Of a DNA stretch of 64,000 nt, positions 50,188-58,744 are shown one piece after another. The position numbers and the translations under genes are program-made. The notes beneath the pieces were generated by a model, which saw only the letters and a program-made list of their open reading frames with translations, searched no databases and had not been told where the DNA came from. This stretch comes from JAKFEE01 sp036675815 (GTDB lineage Bacteria; Pseudomonadota; Alphaproteobacteria; Rhodospirillales; Magnetospirillaceae). How positions within the stretch are numbered: the first letter of the stretch is position 1; each line of letters begins with the position of its first letter. Location of the stretch: positions 62,001-126,000 of the forward strand of contig JAKFEE010000058.1 of NCBI GenBank assembly GCA_036675815.1. Direction: 5' to 3'.

Positions 50188-52293
50188 TCAGTCGGCTGCG
50201 GCTTCTTTCGTGAGCGGGGCCGCCTTGGCGAAGGCGTCGATCACGGCGTCGGTGGTGAGCAATTCGGGCAAGGCGATGCCCGCGGGCGCCCCCGGGCCGT
50301 AGACGATGTTGAAGGGGATACCGTAACGGCCGTGGGACGCCAGGTAATCGGCGATCGCCGCATCCGGGCTGGTCCAGTCGGCGCGCATGGCGACCACGTC
50401 GGGCTGCTCGAGCAGGGCCGCCACGTCGCCGCGGTTGATCACCGCCGCCTTGTTGACCTGGCAGGTGATGCACCAGTCCGCGGTGACGTCGACCAGTACC
50501 CGCTTGCCCGAGGCGACCAGCCGATCGATGGCGGCACGATCGAAAGCCACCCAAACAGCGTCACCGGCCGCCGCCGCGCCCTTGAGGTCGGTCGAGGTCG
50601 CACGCAGCGGCGGCACGAAGGCCAGCGCGGCCAGCACGGCGACGCCGAGCACCGCCGCCCCCCGGCCGAAGCCGCGCAGCCTGACGCGGGCGGCCAGCAG
50701 CACCACGACACCGGCCATCAGCGAGCCGACCAGCGCCGCGGCAACCATCCCCGTCTGCGCCGCCAGGACCGACAGCAGCCATACCGCGGTGGCCGCCAGC
50801 GCCAGCCCCATCACCTTGCGCACCACCACCATCCAGGCGCCCGGGCGCGGCAGTCGCTGCGCAAGCCCCGGCCAGGCGGCGACGGCAAGATAGGGCAGCG
50901 CCATGCCGATGCCCAGGGCCGCGAAGATGGTGAATATCTCGATTGCCCCCTGGCTCAAGGCAAAGCCGACGGCGGTGCCGAGGAACGGCGCCGTGCACGG
51001 GGTCGCCAGCAGGGTGGCGAAGGCACCGGTGAGGAAATGGCCGGCAAGCGATCGCGGGTTGCCGTGGCCGGCACCGACGCCCGACAGCCACCACGGCATC
51101 GGCACCTCGAACAGCCCCCAGAGGTTGGCGGCGAACAAGGTGACGACGACGGTGAGAAACACCAGGAACAGCGGCTGCTGGAACTGGATGCCCCAGCCGA
51201 CCGCCAGCCCCGCAGCCTTCACCGCCACCGCCGTTCCGGCCAGCAGCAGGAACGAGGCGAGGATGCCCAGTGACGAGGCGATGAAGCTGACACGGATGTG
51301 CCGCCGCTCGCCGCCGCCGTGGCCGATCAGGCCCAGAACCTTGATCGACAACACCGGCAGCACGCAGGGCATGAGATTGAGAATCAGGCCACCGAGCAGG
51401 GCGAAGGCGGCCATCAGCAGCAAGGACGGCTTGCCGGCACCGGCCGCCAGCACCGCTGCCACCGGCGTGACCTGGCGCTCGAGCCCACGCGCCCCCTCGC
51501 CGATGGTTACGGTCAGCACCTTGTCGGAGAGGCTGCCGCTGCCGGTGCTCGGCACCACCTCGGCGTCGAGGATTGCCCGGCGCCCGCCGTTCTCCAGGCG
51601 CACTTGCGGGGCCTTGAACTGGATGTTGTCGGCGGATTCGACGAACAGGTCGGGCCGCTGCAACGGCGGCTCGGCCAGCACGGTGACCCGCAGCCGCGCC
51701 GCATCGCCATCGCCCATCGTCTCGACCTTGGCGAGCGACAGACCGTGCCCTGCGCCATCGCCGGGCACGGCGGCGGCAAAGCGATTGATGTCGTGGGCAT
51801 GCGGGCTGGGATCGGCCGGGCCGGCGGGCAGCGACAGCGACAACTGCGCTTGCTGCGGCACGCAGATTTCCGAACAGGTGAGATAGTCGACCTTGGCCGT
51901 GGCGGCGAAGGCCTGCCCCGCCTGTTTCAGCGTGGCGGTGACGGGGTAGATGACCTCGCCGGCATAGCCGAAGCTCTGCAGGCCAAGGATCTCGAAGCGA
52001 TGCGGCAGCGGCCAGTCCATCCGCGTCGCGGCGATGTCGTCGCTGTACCACTCGACCTTGGGCGGATAGCCGGCATCACCGGCCGAACGCCAATAAACCT
52101 TCCAGCCAGGCTGGAGCTTGACCTGCAGCCCCAGGCGCAACTCACGCGCGTCACCGGTGCCGGTGACCGCCGAGACCAGTCGCACCTGGCTCTGATCGTT
52201 GCGCACCCACTCGGAGGCGGCGGCATTGGCGATGCCGGGAAGGCTTGCGAGAGAGAAGGCGGTGGCAACGAGCCAACCCAGCCAGAACCTCAT
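50188..52293 (-). CDS. DsbD/ScsB-like thiol-disulfide transporter with C-terminal thioredoxin domain
   Basis: A 701-residue electron carrier across the inner membrane. A signal peptide leads to a periplasmic N-terminal domain with a CxxxC pair (C140, C144 in YLTCSEICVP). A block of about eight membrane helices (about 295-560) has the redox pair regions LMPCVLPVLSIK and TPCTAPFLG. The C-terminal thioredoxin domain has ADWCITCQVNK. This order matches ScsB-type DsbD proteins. ATG 52293 is preferred over 52314 because AAAGG lies seven bases ahead. Confidence 0.93.
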   Translation of the reverse strand: MRFWLGWLVATAFSLASLPGIANAAASEWVRNDQSQVRLVSAVTGTGDARELRLGLQVKLQPGWKVYWRSAGDAGYPPKVEWYSDDIAATRMDWPLPHRFEILGLQSFGYAGEVIYPVTATLKQAGQAFAATAKVDYLTCSEICVPQQAQLSLSLPAGPADPSPHAHDINRFAAAVPGDGAGHGLSLAKVETMGDGDAARLRVTVLAEPPLQRPDLFVESADNIQFKAPQVRLENGGRRAILDAEVVPSTGSGSLSDKVLTVTIGEGARGLERQVTPVAAVLAAGAGKPSLLLMAAFALLGGLILNLMPCVLPVLSIKVLGLIGHGGGERRHIRVSFIASSLGILASFLLLAGTAVAVKAAGLAVGWGIQFQQPLFLVFLTVVVTLFAANLWGLFEVPMPWWLSGVGAGHGNPRSLAGHFLTGAFATLLATPCTAPFLGTAVGFALSQGAIEIFTIFAALGIGMALPYLAVAAWPGLAQRLPRPGAWMVVVRKVMGLALAATAVWLLSVLAAQTGMVAAALVGSLMAGVVVLLAARVRLRGFGRGAAVLGVAVLAALAFVPPLRATSTDLKGAAAAGDAVWVAFDRAAIDRLVASGKRVLVDVTADWCITCQVNKAAVINRGDVAALLEQPDVVAMRADWTSPDAAIADYLASHGRYGIPFNIVYGPGAPAGIALPELLTTDAVIDAFAKAAPLTKEAAAD

Positions 52294-52426
52294 CAGACAC
52301 CCTTTCACGTCCATGCGATCAATGCAGCATTCGGCCCGCGCATGTCAACGATGGCGAGCCCGCCCTGGCCTTCCCCCCCGGAGGATCAGCCTTGCGTTCC
52401 CTGCGGTACCGGCATATGTGAGGTTC

Positions 52427-53002
52427 ATGCGTCCTGAAATGACATCTTCCGGATATCTCGCCGGTCAAATGTTGATCGCCATGCCGCAAATGCGCGACCC
52501 GCGCTTCATGCGCACGGTGGTCTATGTCTGCGCCCACTCGGCCGAGGGGGCCATGGGGCTGGTGATCAACCGGCTGTTCGAAGCCTTGTCGTTCCCCGAG
52601 CTTCTCGAGCAATTGGATATCGAGGCGGCATCCGGTTGCGAGGACCTCCCGGTGCATTTCGGCGGCCCGGTCGAGGCCGGGCGCGGCTTCGTGCTGCACA
52701 GCGCCGATTATACCACCGAAGGCACGATGATGGTCGACGACAGCGTCGCCCTCACCGCCACCGTCGACGTGCTGAAGGCCATCGCCGAGGCGCGCGGCCC
52801 GGCGCGCTGCCTGCTGGCCCTAGGCTATGCCGGTTGGAGCCCCGGCCAACTCGACAGTGAGATCCTGGAGAACGTCTGGCTGAACGTTCCCGCCGATCCC
52901 GACCTGCTGTTCGGCACCGACATGGAGCACAAGTGGGAACAGGCGATCAGCAAAATCGGCATCGATCTCAACATGCTGTCCGGTGAAGCCGGTCACGCCT
53001 GA
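52427..53002 (+). CDS. YqgE/AlgH family protein (DUF179)
   Basis: A 191-residue protein of the YqgE/AlgH family, once linked to alginate regulation; its real role is unclear. Motifs: GYLAGQMLIAMPQMRDPRFMRTVVYVCAHSAEGAMGLVINR, VHFGGPVEAGRGFVLHS, and LGYAGWSPGQLDSEILENVWL. ATG 52427 follows GTGAGG. It is divergent from the DsbD-like gene and convergent with the M16 protease (9-bp gap). Confidence 0.95.
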   Translation: MRPEMTSSGYLAGQMLIAMPQMRDPRFMRTVVYVCAHSAEGAMGLVINRLFEALSFPELLEQLDIEAASGCEDLPVHFGGPVEAGRGFVLHSADYTTEGTMMVDDSVALTATVDVLKAIAEARGPARCLLALGYAGWSPGQLDSEILENVWLNVPADPDLLFGTDMEHKWEQAISKIGIDLNMLSGEAGHA

Positions 53003-53011
53003 TCTTCCCGG

Positions 53012-54268
53012 TCACCCCAGCCGGCCAGTGATCCGGTTATAGCTCTCGACGCGCGCCAGCGGACCGATCGCGGCGAAGGTCGGCACGCTGCCGAACAGGC
53101 GCCGCGCTACCCCATGCACCATCTCGGCATCCACGACCTCGATCTGCGCCACCATTTCGGCCGGCGTCAGCGGTCGCCCGAAGATCAGCAACTGGCGGGC
53201 GAGCTGTTCGCAGCGCGACGAGGTGCTTTCCATTGACATCAATATGCTGGATTTGAGCTGCGCCCGCGCCCGCTGCACCTCGTCGGCGGTCACGCCGTCG
53301 CCGATCTTGAGTATCTCGTCGCAGACCAGCGGCACCAGCTTTGCCACCTCGTCCTCGCCGGTGCCGGCATAGACGGCGAAAAAGCCGCCGTCCTGATAGG
53401 ACGAGGTGTACGAATAGATGGAATAGACGAGGCCGCGCTTCTCGCGGATCTCCTGGAACAGCCGCGACGACATGCCGCCGCCCAGCAACGTCGACAGCAC
53501 CGAGGCCGCGTAGAAATCCGGGTCCTGATAGCCGACGCCGTCGAAGCCGAGCATGACGTGGACCTGCTCGAGGTCGCGATCCTCGCGGTAATCGCCGCCC
53601 GCATAGGCCGCCGCCTGCTCGATCAGCGGCCGATCGGGCGGCAGGGCATCGAACAGCTTGTCGGCCAGGGCGACGATGCGCTCATGCTCGACATTGCCGG
53701 CCGCCGACAGGATCATGCGCCGCCCGGAGTAATTCTCGCGCATGTAGCCGAACAGCACGTCGCGGCTCATGCCGCGCACCAGTTCGGTGGTGCCCAGCAC
53801 CGGGCGGCCGAGCGCTTGGCCGGGATAAGCCGTCGCCTGGAAATGATCGAAGATGATGTCGTCGGGCGTGTCCAGCGCCTGACCGATCTCCTGCACCACC
53901 ACTTCCTGCTCGCGCGCCAGTTCCTCGGCTTCGAAGGTCGAGTGCTGCAGGATGTCGGCGATGATGTCGACCGCCAGCCCCACATCCTCCTTCAGCACCT
54001 TGGCGTAGTAGGCGGTGTGCTCGCGCGAGGTGTAGGCGTTGAGGTGGCCGCCGACGGCGTCCATCTCCTCGGCGATGGCCTGGGCGGTACGCCGGCGCGT
54101 GCCCTTGAACGCCATATGCTCCAGCATGTGCGACACGCCGTTGATCTCGGGGTGCTCATGGCGGGTGCCGGCATTGACCCACACGCCGAGCGACGCCGTC
54201 TCCACCCCCGGCATGTGGTCAGTGGCGACGGTGAGGCCGCTGGCGAGCGTGGTAACCTGAATGTTCAT
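53012..54268 (-). CDS. M16 family zinc metalloprotease (processing-peptidase-like)
   Basis: A 418-residue single-unit M16 protease, related to mitochondrial processing peptidase beta. The inverted zinc motif is HMLEH (47-51), with the expected distal Glu within the following 80 residues (region EEMDAVGG to REQEVVVQEI). The C-terminal half has GGGMSSRLFQEIREKRGLVYSIYSY, the family's second signature. ATG 54268 starts at the first beta-strand (MNIQVTTLASGLTVA). It overlaps nothing but follows thrC by 10 bp on the same strand, so co-transcription is likely. Confidence 0.95.
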   Translation of the reverse strand: MNIQVTTLASGLTVATDHMPGVETASLGVWVNAGTRHEHPEINGVSHMLEHMAFKGTRRRTAQAIAEEMDAVGGHLNAYTSREHTAYYAKVLKEDVGLAVDIIADILQHSTFEAEELAREQEVVVQEIGQALDTPDDIIFDHFQATAYPGQALGRPVLGTTELVRGMSRDVLFGYMRENYSGRRMILSAAGNVEHERIVALADKLFDALPPDRPLIEQAAAYAGGDYREDRDLEQVHVMLGFDGVGYQDPDFYAASVLSTLLGGGMSSRLFQEIREKRGLVYSIYSYTSSYQDGGFFAVYAGTGEDEVAKLVPLVCDEILKIGDGVTADEVQRARAQLKSSILMSMESTSSRCEQLARQLLIFGRPLTPAEMVAQIEVVDAEMVHGVARRLFGSVPTFAAIGPLARVESYNRITGRLG

Positions 54269-54278
54269 GCGCAGGGCA

Positions 54279-55673
54279 TCATCTCCTGGCGGCGCCGCGG
54301 ACATAGTCCTTGAGCACCGCGGCATCGTTGGGCAGCAGGTCGCAGCGTTCGGGGCGTTCGAACAAATCGGCCAGCCGCTCGGGCAGCGCCGGCCGGACGC
54401 CGCTGGCCTGCTCGACCGCCGCCGGGAACTTGGCGGGATGGGCGGTGGCCAGGGCAATCATCGGCGTTGCCGCGGACTTGCGGCACGCGCGCCCGGCCGC
54501 GAGCCCGATGGCCGAATGCGGATCGAGCAATTCACCGGTCGCGGTATGGGTGTCGCGGATGGTGGCGCGGGTGGCGTCGTCGTCCAGGCGATAACCGTCG
54601 AACAGCGCCCGCGCCAGCCGCCAGCGGCCCTCGTCGACCGACAGGCGGCCGCTGCTGCGGAAATCGGCCATCATGCGGGCCAAGGTGGCGCCGTCGCGGC
54701 CATGCAGGTCGAACAGCAGGCGCTCGAAATTGCTGGACACCTGGATGTCCATGCTGGGGCTGATCGTCGGCGTCACCGCCCCCAGGCTCATGGCGCCCGT
54801 TTCGAAGAAGCGGGTGAGAATGTCGTTGCGGTTCGAGCCGACGACGAACTGGTCGACCGGCAGCCCCATCATCTTGGCGCCATAGCCGGCATAGACGTTG
54901 CCGAAATTGCCGGTGGGCACGGCGAAGGCGACGGCGCGATCGGGCGCGCCCACGGCCGTCGCCGCGGCGAAATAGTAGACGATCTGGGTCATGATGCGCG
55001 CCCAGTTGATCGAGTTCACCGCCGACAGGTGCATCTCGTCGCGGAAGGCCTGGTCGTTGAACAGCGCCTTCACCAGGTCTTGGCAGTCGTCGAAGGTGCC
55101 GTCGACGGCGACGTTGTGGACGTTGGCCGACATCACCGTGGTCATCTGCTTGCGCTGGACCTCGGAGACACGGCCGTGCGGATGCAGGATGACGATATCC
55201 ACCGCGTCGCGGTCGCGGCAGGCCTCGATGGCCGCCGAGCCGGTGTCGCCCGAGGTGGCGCCGACGATCATCACCCGCTCGCCGCGCTTCGTCAGCACGT
55301 GGTCGAACAGCCGGCCCAGCAGTTGCAGCGCATAGTCCTTGAACGCCAGGGTCGGGCCGTGGAACAGCTCGAGCAGCCATTCATTGCGGTCGAGCTGCTT
55401 CAGCGGCGCCACCGCCGGATGGCCGAAGCCGGCATAGGCATCGGCGACGATGGCGGCGAAGTCGTCTTCGGCGATCGTGCCATCGAGGAACGGCTGCATC
55501 ACCCGCGTCGCCAGCTCGGCATAGCCGAGCCCGGCCATGGCGCGGATGTCGTCGCGGCCGAATTGCGGCCAGGCTTCCGGCAGATACAGGCCACCGTCGC
55601 GGGCCAGCCCGGCGAGAAGGACGTCGTCGAAGGCGAGGACAGGCGCCTGTCCCCTGGTACTGAGGTAGGTCAC
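54279..55673 (-). CDS. thrC: Threonine synthase
   Basis: PLP enzyme converting O-phosphohomoserine to threonine. The 464-residue protein has the PLP lysine K112 in FHGPTLAFKDYALQLLG, the phosphate-binding loop VGATSGDTGSAAIEA, and the VPTGNFGNVYAGYGAK motif of the long ThrC form. The start is GTG 55673. A possible promoter is upstream. thrB is 22 kb away, so the pathway is not in one operon here. Confidence 0.97.
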   Translation of the reverse strand: MTYLSTRGQAPVLAFDDVLLAGLARDGGLYLPEAWPQFGRDDIRAMAGLGYAELATRVMQPFLDGTIAEDDFAAIVADAYAGFGHPAVAPLKQLDRNEWLLELFHGPTLAFKDYALQLLGRLFDHVLTKRGERVMIVGATSGDTGSAAIEACRDRDAVDIVILHPHGRVSEVQRKQMTTVMSANVHNVAVDGTFDDCQDLVKALFNDQAFRDEMHLSAVNSINWARIMTQIVYYFAAATAVGAPDRAVAFAVPTGNFGNVYAGYGAKMMGLPVDQFVVGSNRNDILTRFFETGAMSLGAVTPTISPSMDIQVSSNFERLLFDLHGRDGATLARMMADFRSSGRLSVDEGRWRLARALFDGYRLDDDATRATIRDTHTATGELLDPHSAIGLAAGRACRKSAATPMIALATAHPAKFPAAVEQASGVRPALPERLADLFERPERCDLLPNDAAVLKDYVRGAARR

Positions 55674-55728
55674 TCACGAACCCCGTGCATTGAACCCGGC
55701 CCGCCCGGGCCGCATCGGCCGGCAAGGA

Positions 55729-55757
55729 TGCATAGGCTTCCGGGCATTGTCACGCAA
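55729..55757 (-). promoter_or_regulatory. Possible promoter of thrC
   Basis: On the minus strand, TTGCGT (55752-55757) and TATGCA (55729-55734) are 17 bp apart, 55 bp or so ahead of the thrC start. Four of six bases match the consensus in each box, so this is a weak call. Confidence 0.35.
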
Positions 55758-55780
55758 ATAGCGGCCGACGGCGCCCGGTG

Positions 55781-56224
55781 TCACGGGCGGACATAGGTCC
55801 AGCCCTGTTCCTGCAGTTCCATCAGCCGCACCACGCCGGCCGGAACTATCCTGGCCTCGGGCAGTAGGGCAATCTCGCGACCTTCGTTCTTCTCCATCGC
55901 CGTCTTGGTGTTGCCGCAGGCGCTGAAGGTGACGGTGGGGACGCTCTCGCCGATCGACTTGACCCGAGCGCCGACTGGCGACTCCGCCCGCAGCATGTGC
56001 AGGCCGGGCCCATAGGTGACGATCTCGATCTCGACGCCCTCGCCGCGCTTCTCGTACTCCTGCACGGCATTCATCGCATTGTTGAGCGCCAGATTCATCA
56101 GCGCCGGATCGGCCTGGTCGACCTGGATGGCCAAATGATGCAGCTTCGGGTCGTCATGGGCGGCCCACGCCGGTACCGTCATCAAACCCGCGGCGACGAG
56201 CGCCGCCAGCGTCAGCTTGAACAT
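55781..56224 (-). CDS. Exported DsrE-like protein
   Basis: A 147-residue protein with a signal peptide (LTLAALVAAGLMTVPAWA, cleavage before AHDDPK). The mature domain has the DsrE/DsrF-type alternation: HHLAIQVDQADPALMNLALNNAMNAVQEYE, then VEIEIVTYGPGLHMLRAES, and FSACGNTKTAM with a single Cys at the usual active position. Periplasmic DsrE-like proteins are of unknown function, perhaps in sulfur-transfer or redox. GAGGCGG precedes ATG 56224. It is the gene that would have followed the M32 gene before the MT-A70 region came in. Confidence 0.82.
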   Translation of the reverse strand: MFKLTLAALVAAGLMTVPAWAAHDDPKLHHLAIQVDQADPALMNLALNNAMNAVQEYEKRGEGVEIEIVTYGPGLHMLRAESPVGARVKSIGESVPTVTFSACGNTKTAMEKNEGREIALLPEARIVPAGVVRLMELQEQGWTYVRP

Positions 56225-56257
56225 TTTCCGCCTCCCGGCATCGCTGGCCCTCAACTC

Positions 56258-56318
56258 AGATACCGTGCGTGGAGATGGCCCTCGAACACCTTGGGATCAA
56301 GCGGCTTGCCGGTGGCCT
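56258..56318 (-). repeat. Remnant 3' end of an M32 carboxypeptidase gene (direct repeat, copy A)
   Basis: 61 bp matching 57137-57197 at 57 positions without gaps. On the minus strand it reads ATGKPLDPKVFEGHLHARYL and then S and a stop, the M32 C-terminus with one changed residue (G for R). Identity is perfect over the last 31 bp (56288-56318) and ends abruptly at 56318/56319. It is not joined to any upstream coding sequence. Confidence 0.93.
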
Positions 56319-56479
56319 GGGGTGAAAGCCAAAGCCTATGCCCCATTGGAACTTTTCATGAACATCCGGCTCTGTTAGGTTCGAAGCCGTCTTGCCCACC
56401 CATTTGCAACCCAGAAGCAGGGACCCCGTTCTCGTGTTTGGAATCACACCGCGGCTGGTGTCGGACTGGGAGGAAAGCG

Positions 56480-57121
56480 ATGTCTGAGCGGTGCCTTGCC
56501 GAGCGGATGCGCGCCGAATTGGGGGTTGGCAAATATCGAACGATTCTCGCCGACCCACCGTGGCAGTTCGCCAACCGCACGGGCAAGATGGCGCCGGAGC
56601 ATCGGCGTCTGAGCAGGTACGGAACGATGCAGTTGGCGGACATCTGCGCCATGCCGATCGCCGACGTCGCCGCCGACAAGGCGCACCTCTACCTGTGGGT
56701 ACCCAACGCGCTATTGCCCGAGGGGCTGCGCGTTCTCGCGGCGTGGGGCTTCGAGTACAAGACCAATCTTATATGGCACAAGGTGCGGAAGGACGGCGGC
56801 AGCGACGGCCGGGGCGTCGGCTTCTATTTCCGCAACGTCACTGAAATGCTCCTGTTCGGCATCCGCGGGAAAGACAACAGAACCCTGGCGCCGGGGCGCC
56901 GTCAGGTGAACCTGATCGCCAGCCAAAAACGCGAACATAGCCGCAAGCCCGATGAGCAATACAAGCTGATCGAGGAATGCAGCCCTGGCCCTTATCTCGA
57001 GTTGTTCGCGCGCGGCACGCGCCCCGGCTGGACCGTGTGGGGGAATCAAGCCGACGACGGTTACGCGCCGACCTGGGCGACCTATGCGAACGCGAGTCGC
57101 CTTCCGGTCGCGGCCGAGTAG
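56480..57121 (+). CDS. MT-A70-type adenine methyltransferase
   Basis: A 213-residue SAM-dependent N6-adenine methyltransferase. The catalytic motif DPPW is at 25-28 (ILADPPWQF). Other family features are HLYLWVPNALLPEGLRVLAAWGFEYKTNLIWHK and FRNVTEMLLFGIRG, with NLIASQKREHSRKPDE near the C-terminus. Bacterial MT-A70 proteins of this size are often on phages and mobile elements. AGGAAAG precedes ATG 56480. The gene lies between two copies of the M32 3' end, and its stop is only 2 bp from the M32 stop on the other strand. Confidence 0.93.
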   Translation: MSERCLAERMRAELGVGKYRTILADPPWQFANRTGKMAPEHRRLSRYGTMQLADICAMPIADVAADKAHLYLWVPNALLPEGLRVLAAWGFEYKTNLIWHKVRKDGGSDGRGVGFYFRNVTEMLLFGIRGKDNRTLAPGRRQVNLIASQKREHSRKPDEQYKLIEECSPGPYLELFARGTRPGWTVWGNQADDGYAPTWATYANASRLPVAAE

Positions 57122-57123
57122 GG

Positions 57124-58614
57124 CTAACCGTGCCCGAGATACCGGGCGTGGAGATGACGCTCGAATACCTTGGGATCAAGCGGCTTGCCGGTGGCCTCCA
57201 CCAGGAGCTCGCGCACCGAGAGGCGGCTGCCCTTCTCATGGAGATTCCGGCGCAGCCACGACACCAGCGGGCCGAAATGGCCACGGCCGATGGCGGGCAG
57301 GATGTCGGGGTCGGCGCGGGTGGCGGCGTCGAACAGTTGCGCCGCCGTCATCGCCCCCAGGGTGTAGGTGGGGAAGTAGCCCCAGGCGCCGTCGTACCAG
57401 TGGATGTCCTGCAGGCAGCCGAGGCGGTCGTCGGGCGGGGTGATGCCGAGCAGGCGCCGCATGCCGTCGTTCCAGGCCGCCGGCAGCTCGTCGATGGCGA
57501 GGTCGCCGGCCAGCATCGCCCGTTCCAGCCGGTAGCGCAGGATGACATGGGCCGGATAGGTGACCTCGTCGGCGTCGACGCGAATGAAGCCTGAGGCGAC
57601 ACGGGTGTAGACGCGGCGCAGGCGGTCAGCCTCCCATTCCGGGCCGCTGCCGGCGAAGGCTTCGCGCATCAGCGGCGCCGCATAGGCGATGAACTCGCGC
57701 GAGCGGCAGGCCTGCATCTCGAGCAACAGCGACTGCGACTCGTGGATGCTCATGCCGCGCGCCGCCCCCACCGGCTGGCGCCGCCACTTCGCCGGCAGGC
57801 CGCGTTCGTAAAGCGCATGGCCGGTCTCATGCAGCACGCCCATCAGCGCCGGCATGAAATCGTCCTCGTCGTAACGGGTGGTGATGCGCACGTCGTCGGG
57901 CGTGCCGCCGCAAAACGGATGAGCAGACACGTCGAGGCGGCCGTGGCCGAAATCGAAGCCCACCGTCTCCATCAGCCGCAGGCCCAGGGCGCGCTGCTTC
58001 TCGACCGCGAACGGCCCGCGCGGCGCCGCCGGCGCATCCCCCTGGTGCTCCAGCACCTGCCGCAGGAACCCGGGCAAGAACGCTTCGAGGTCGCCGAACA
58101 CCCGGTCGATCTCGGCCGAGCTGCCGCCCGGCTCGTACTGATCGAGCAGAGCGTCATAGGGGCTGCAGCCCAGGCGGGCGGCCTTGGCCTCGGCGGCTTC
58201 GCGGGTCAGTTCCAGCACCCGCTGCAGCAACGGCGCCACGCGGGGGAAGTCGCTGGCCGGGCGCGCCTGGCGCCACACCATCTCGCAGGCCGAACAGGCG
58301 CGCGACAGCTCGTCGACCAGGCGCGACGGCACCGCCACCGCGTGGATCCATTCGCGGCGCATCTCGCGCAGATTGGCCCGCTGCCAGTCGTCGAGGGCCG
58401 CACCGTCCGCCGCCGCGAGCAAATCGCCGATATCCGGCCGCGTCAGCATCTCATGGCGGAGGGTGCGCATGGTGGCCAGCTGCTCGGCGCGGCCGGCGGC
58501 GCCGCCCTCGGGCATCATGGCCGCCATGTCCCAATGCAGCACGGCCACCACCTCGTCGAGGGTGGCGAGGCGCTGGAACAGCTGTTCGAGGCTCTCATAG
58601 GCGGTCGCGGCCAC
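57124..58614 (-). CDS. M32 family metallocarboxypeptidase
   Basis: Zinc carboxypeptidase related to Taq carboxypeptidase. The 496-residue protein has the zinc motif HETGH (262-266) in MGVLHETGHALYERG, the downstream Glu in IHESQSLLLE, and DVSAHPFCGG and DVRITTRYDE, family signatures. GTG 58614 has AAAAGGAG five bases ahead, so the reading from 58659 is rejected. The last 61 bp before the stop region are duplicated at 56258-56318; here the C-terminus is RYLGHG, there it is RYLS. Confidence 0.95.
   Translation of the reverse strand: MAATAYESLEQLFQRLATLDEVVAVLHWDMAAMMPEGGAAGRAEQLATMRTLRHEMLTRPDIGDLLAAADGAALDDWQRANLREMRREWIHAVAVPSRLVDELSRACSACEMVWRQARPASDFPRVAPLLQRVLELTREAAEAKAARLGCSPYDALLDQYEPGGSSAEIDRVFGDLEAFLPGFLRQVLEHQGDAPAAPRGPFAVEKQRALGLRLMETVGFDFGHGRLDVSAHPFCGGTPDDVRITTRYDEDDFMPALMGVLHETGHALYERGLPAKWRRQPVGAARGMSIHESQSLLLEMQACRSREFIAYAAPLMREAFAGSGPEWEADRLRRVYTRVASGFIRVDADEVTYPAHVILRYRLERAMLAGDLAIDELPAAWNDGMRRLLGITPPDDRLGCLQDIHWYDGAWGYFPTYTLGAMTAAQLFDAATRADPDILPAIGRGHFGPLVSWLRRNLHEKGSRLSVRELLVEATGKPLDPKVFERHLHARYLGHG
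57137..57197 (-). repeat. Duplicated 3' end inside the live M32 gene (direct repeat, copy B)
   Basis: The live counterpart of copy A at 56258-56318. It lies within the last 24 codons of the M32 gene. The distance between equivalent bases is 879 bp, which is the size of the segment carrying MT-A70. Four mismatches in 61 bp are all in the distal half. Confidence 0.93.
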
Positions 58615-58744
58615 GACGTCTCCTTTTCTGCGACAGGGATGGCAACAACATGGAAGCAAGGCCGCGCCGCGGCAAGCCGGAAGGCGGCTTGATAGGCGCC
58701 GCCGCGGCCTTTACCCTCGCAGCGCGCATCATCGGAGGTCTGCC

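Noticed and set aside
56370..56395. T-arm-like GGTTCGAAGCC ahead of the MT-A70 gene, as a tRNA attachment-site remnant
   Set aside because: The flanking bases do not pair as a T-stem and no other tRNA part is present.
56225..57200. Prophage or genomic island around MT-A70
   Set aside because: No integrase, phage structural gene or other accessory gene is present; the unit is only about 0.9 kb and both sides are ordinary genes.
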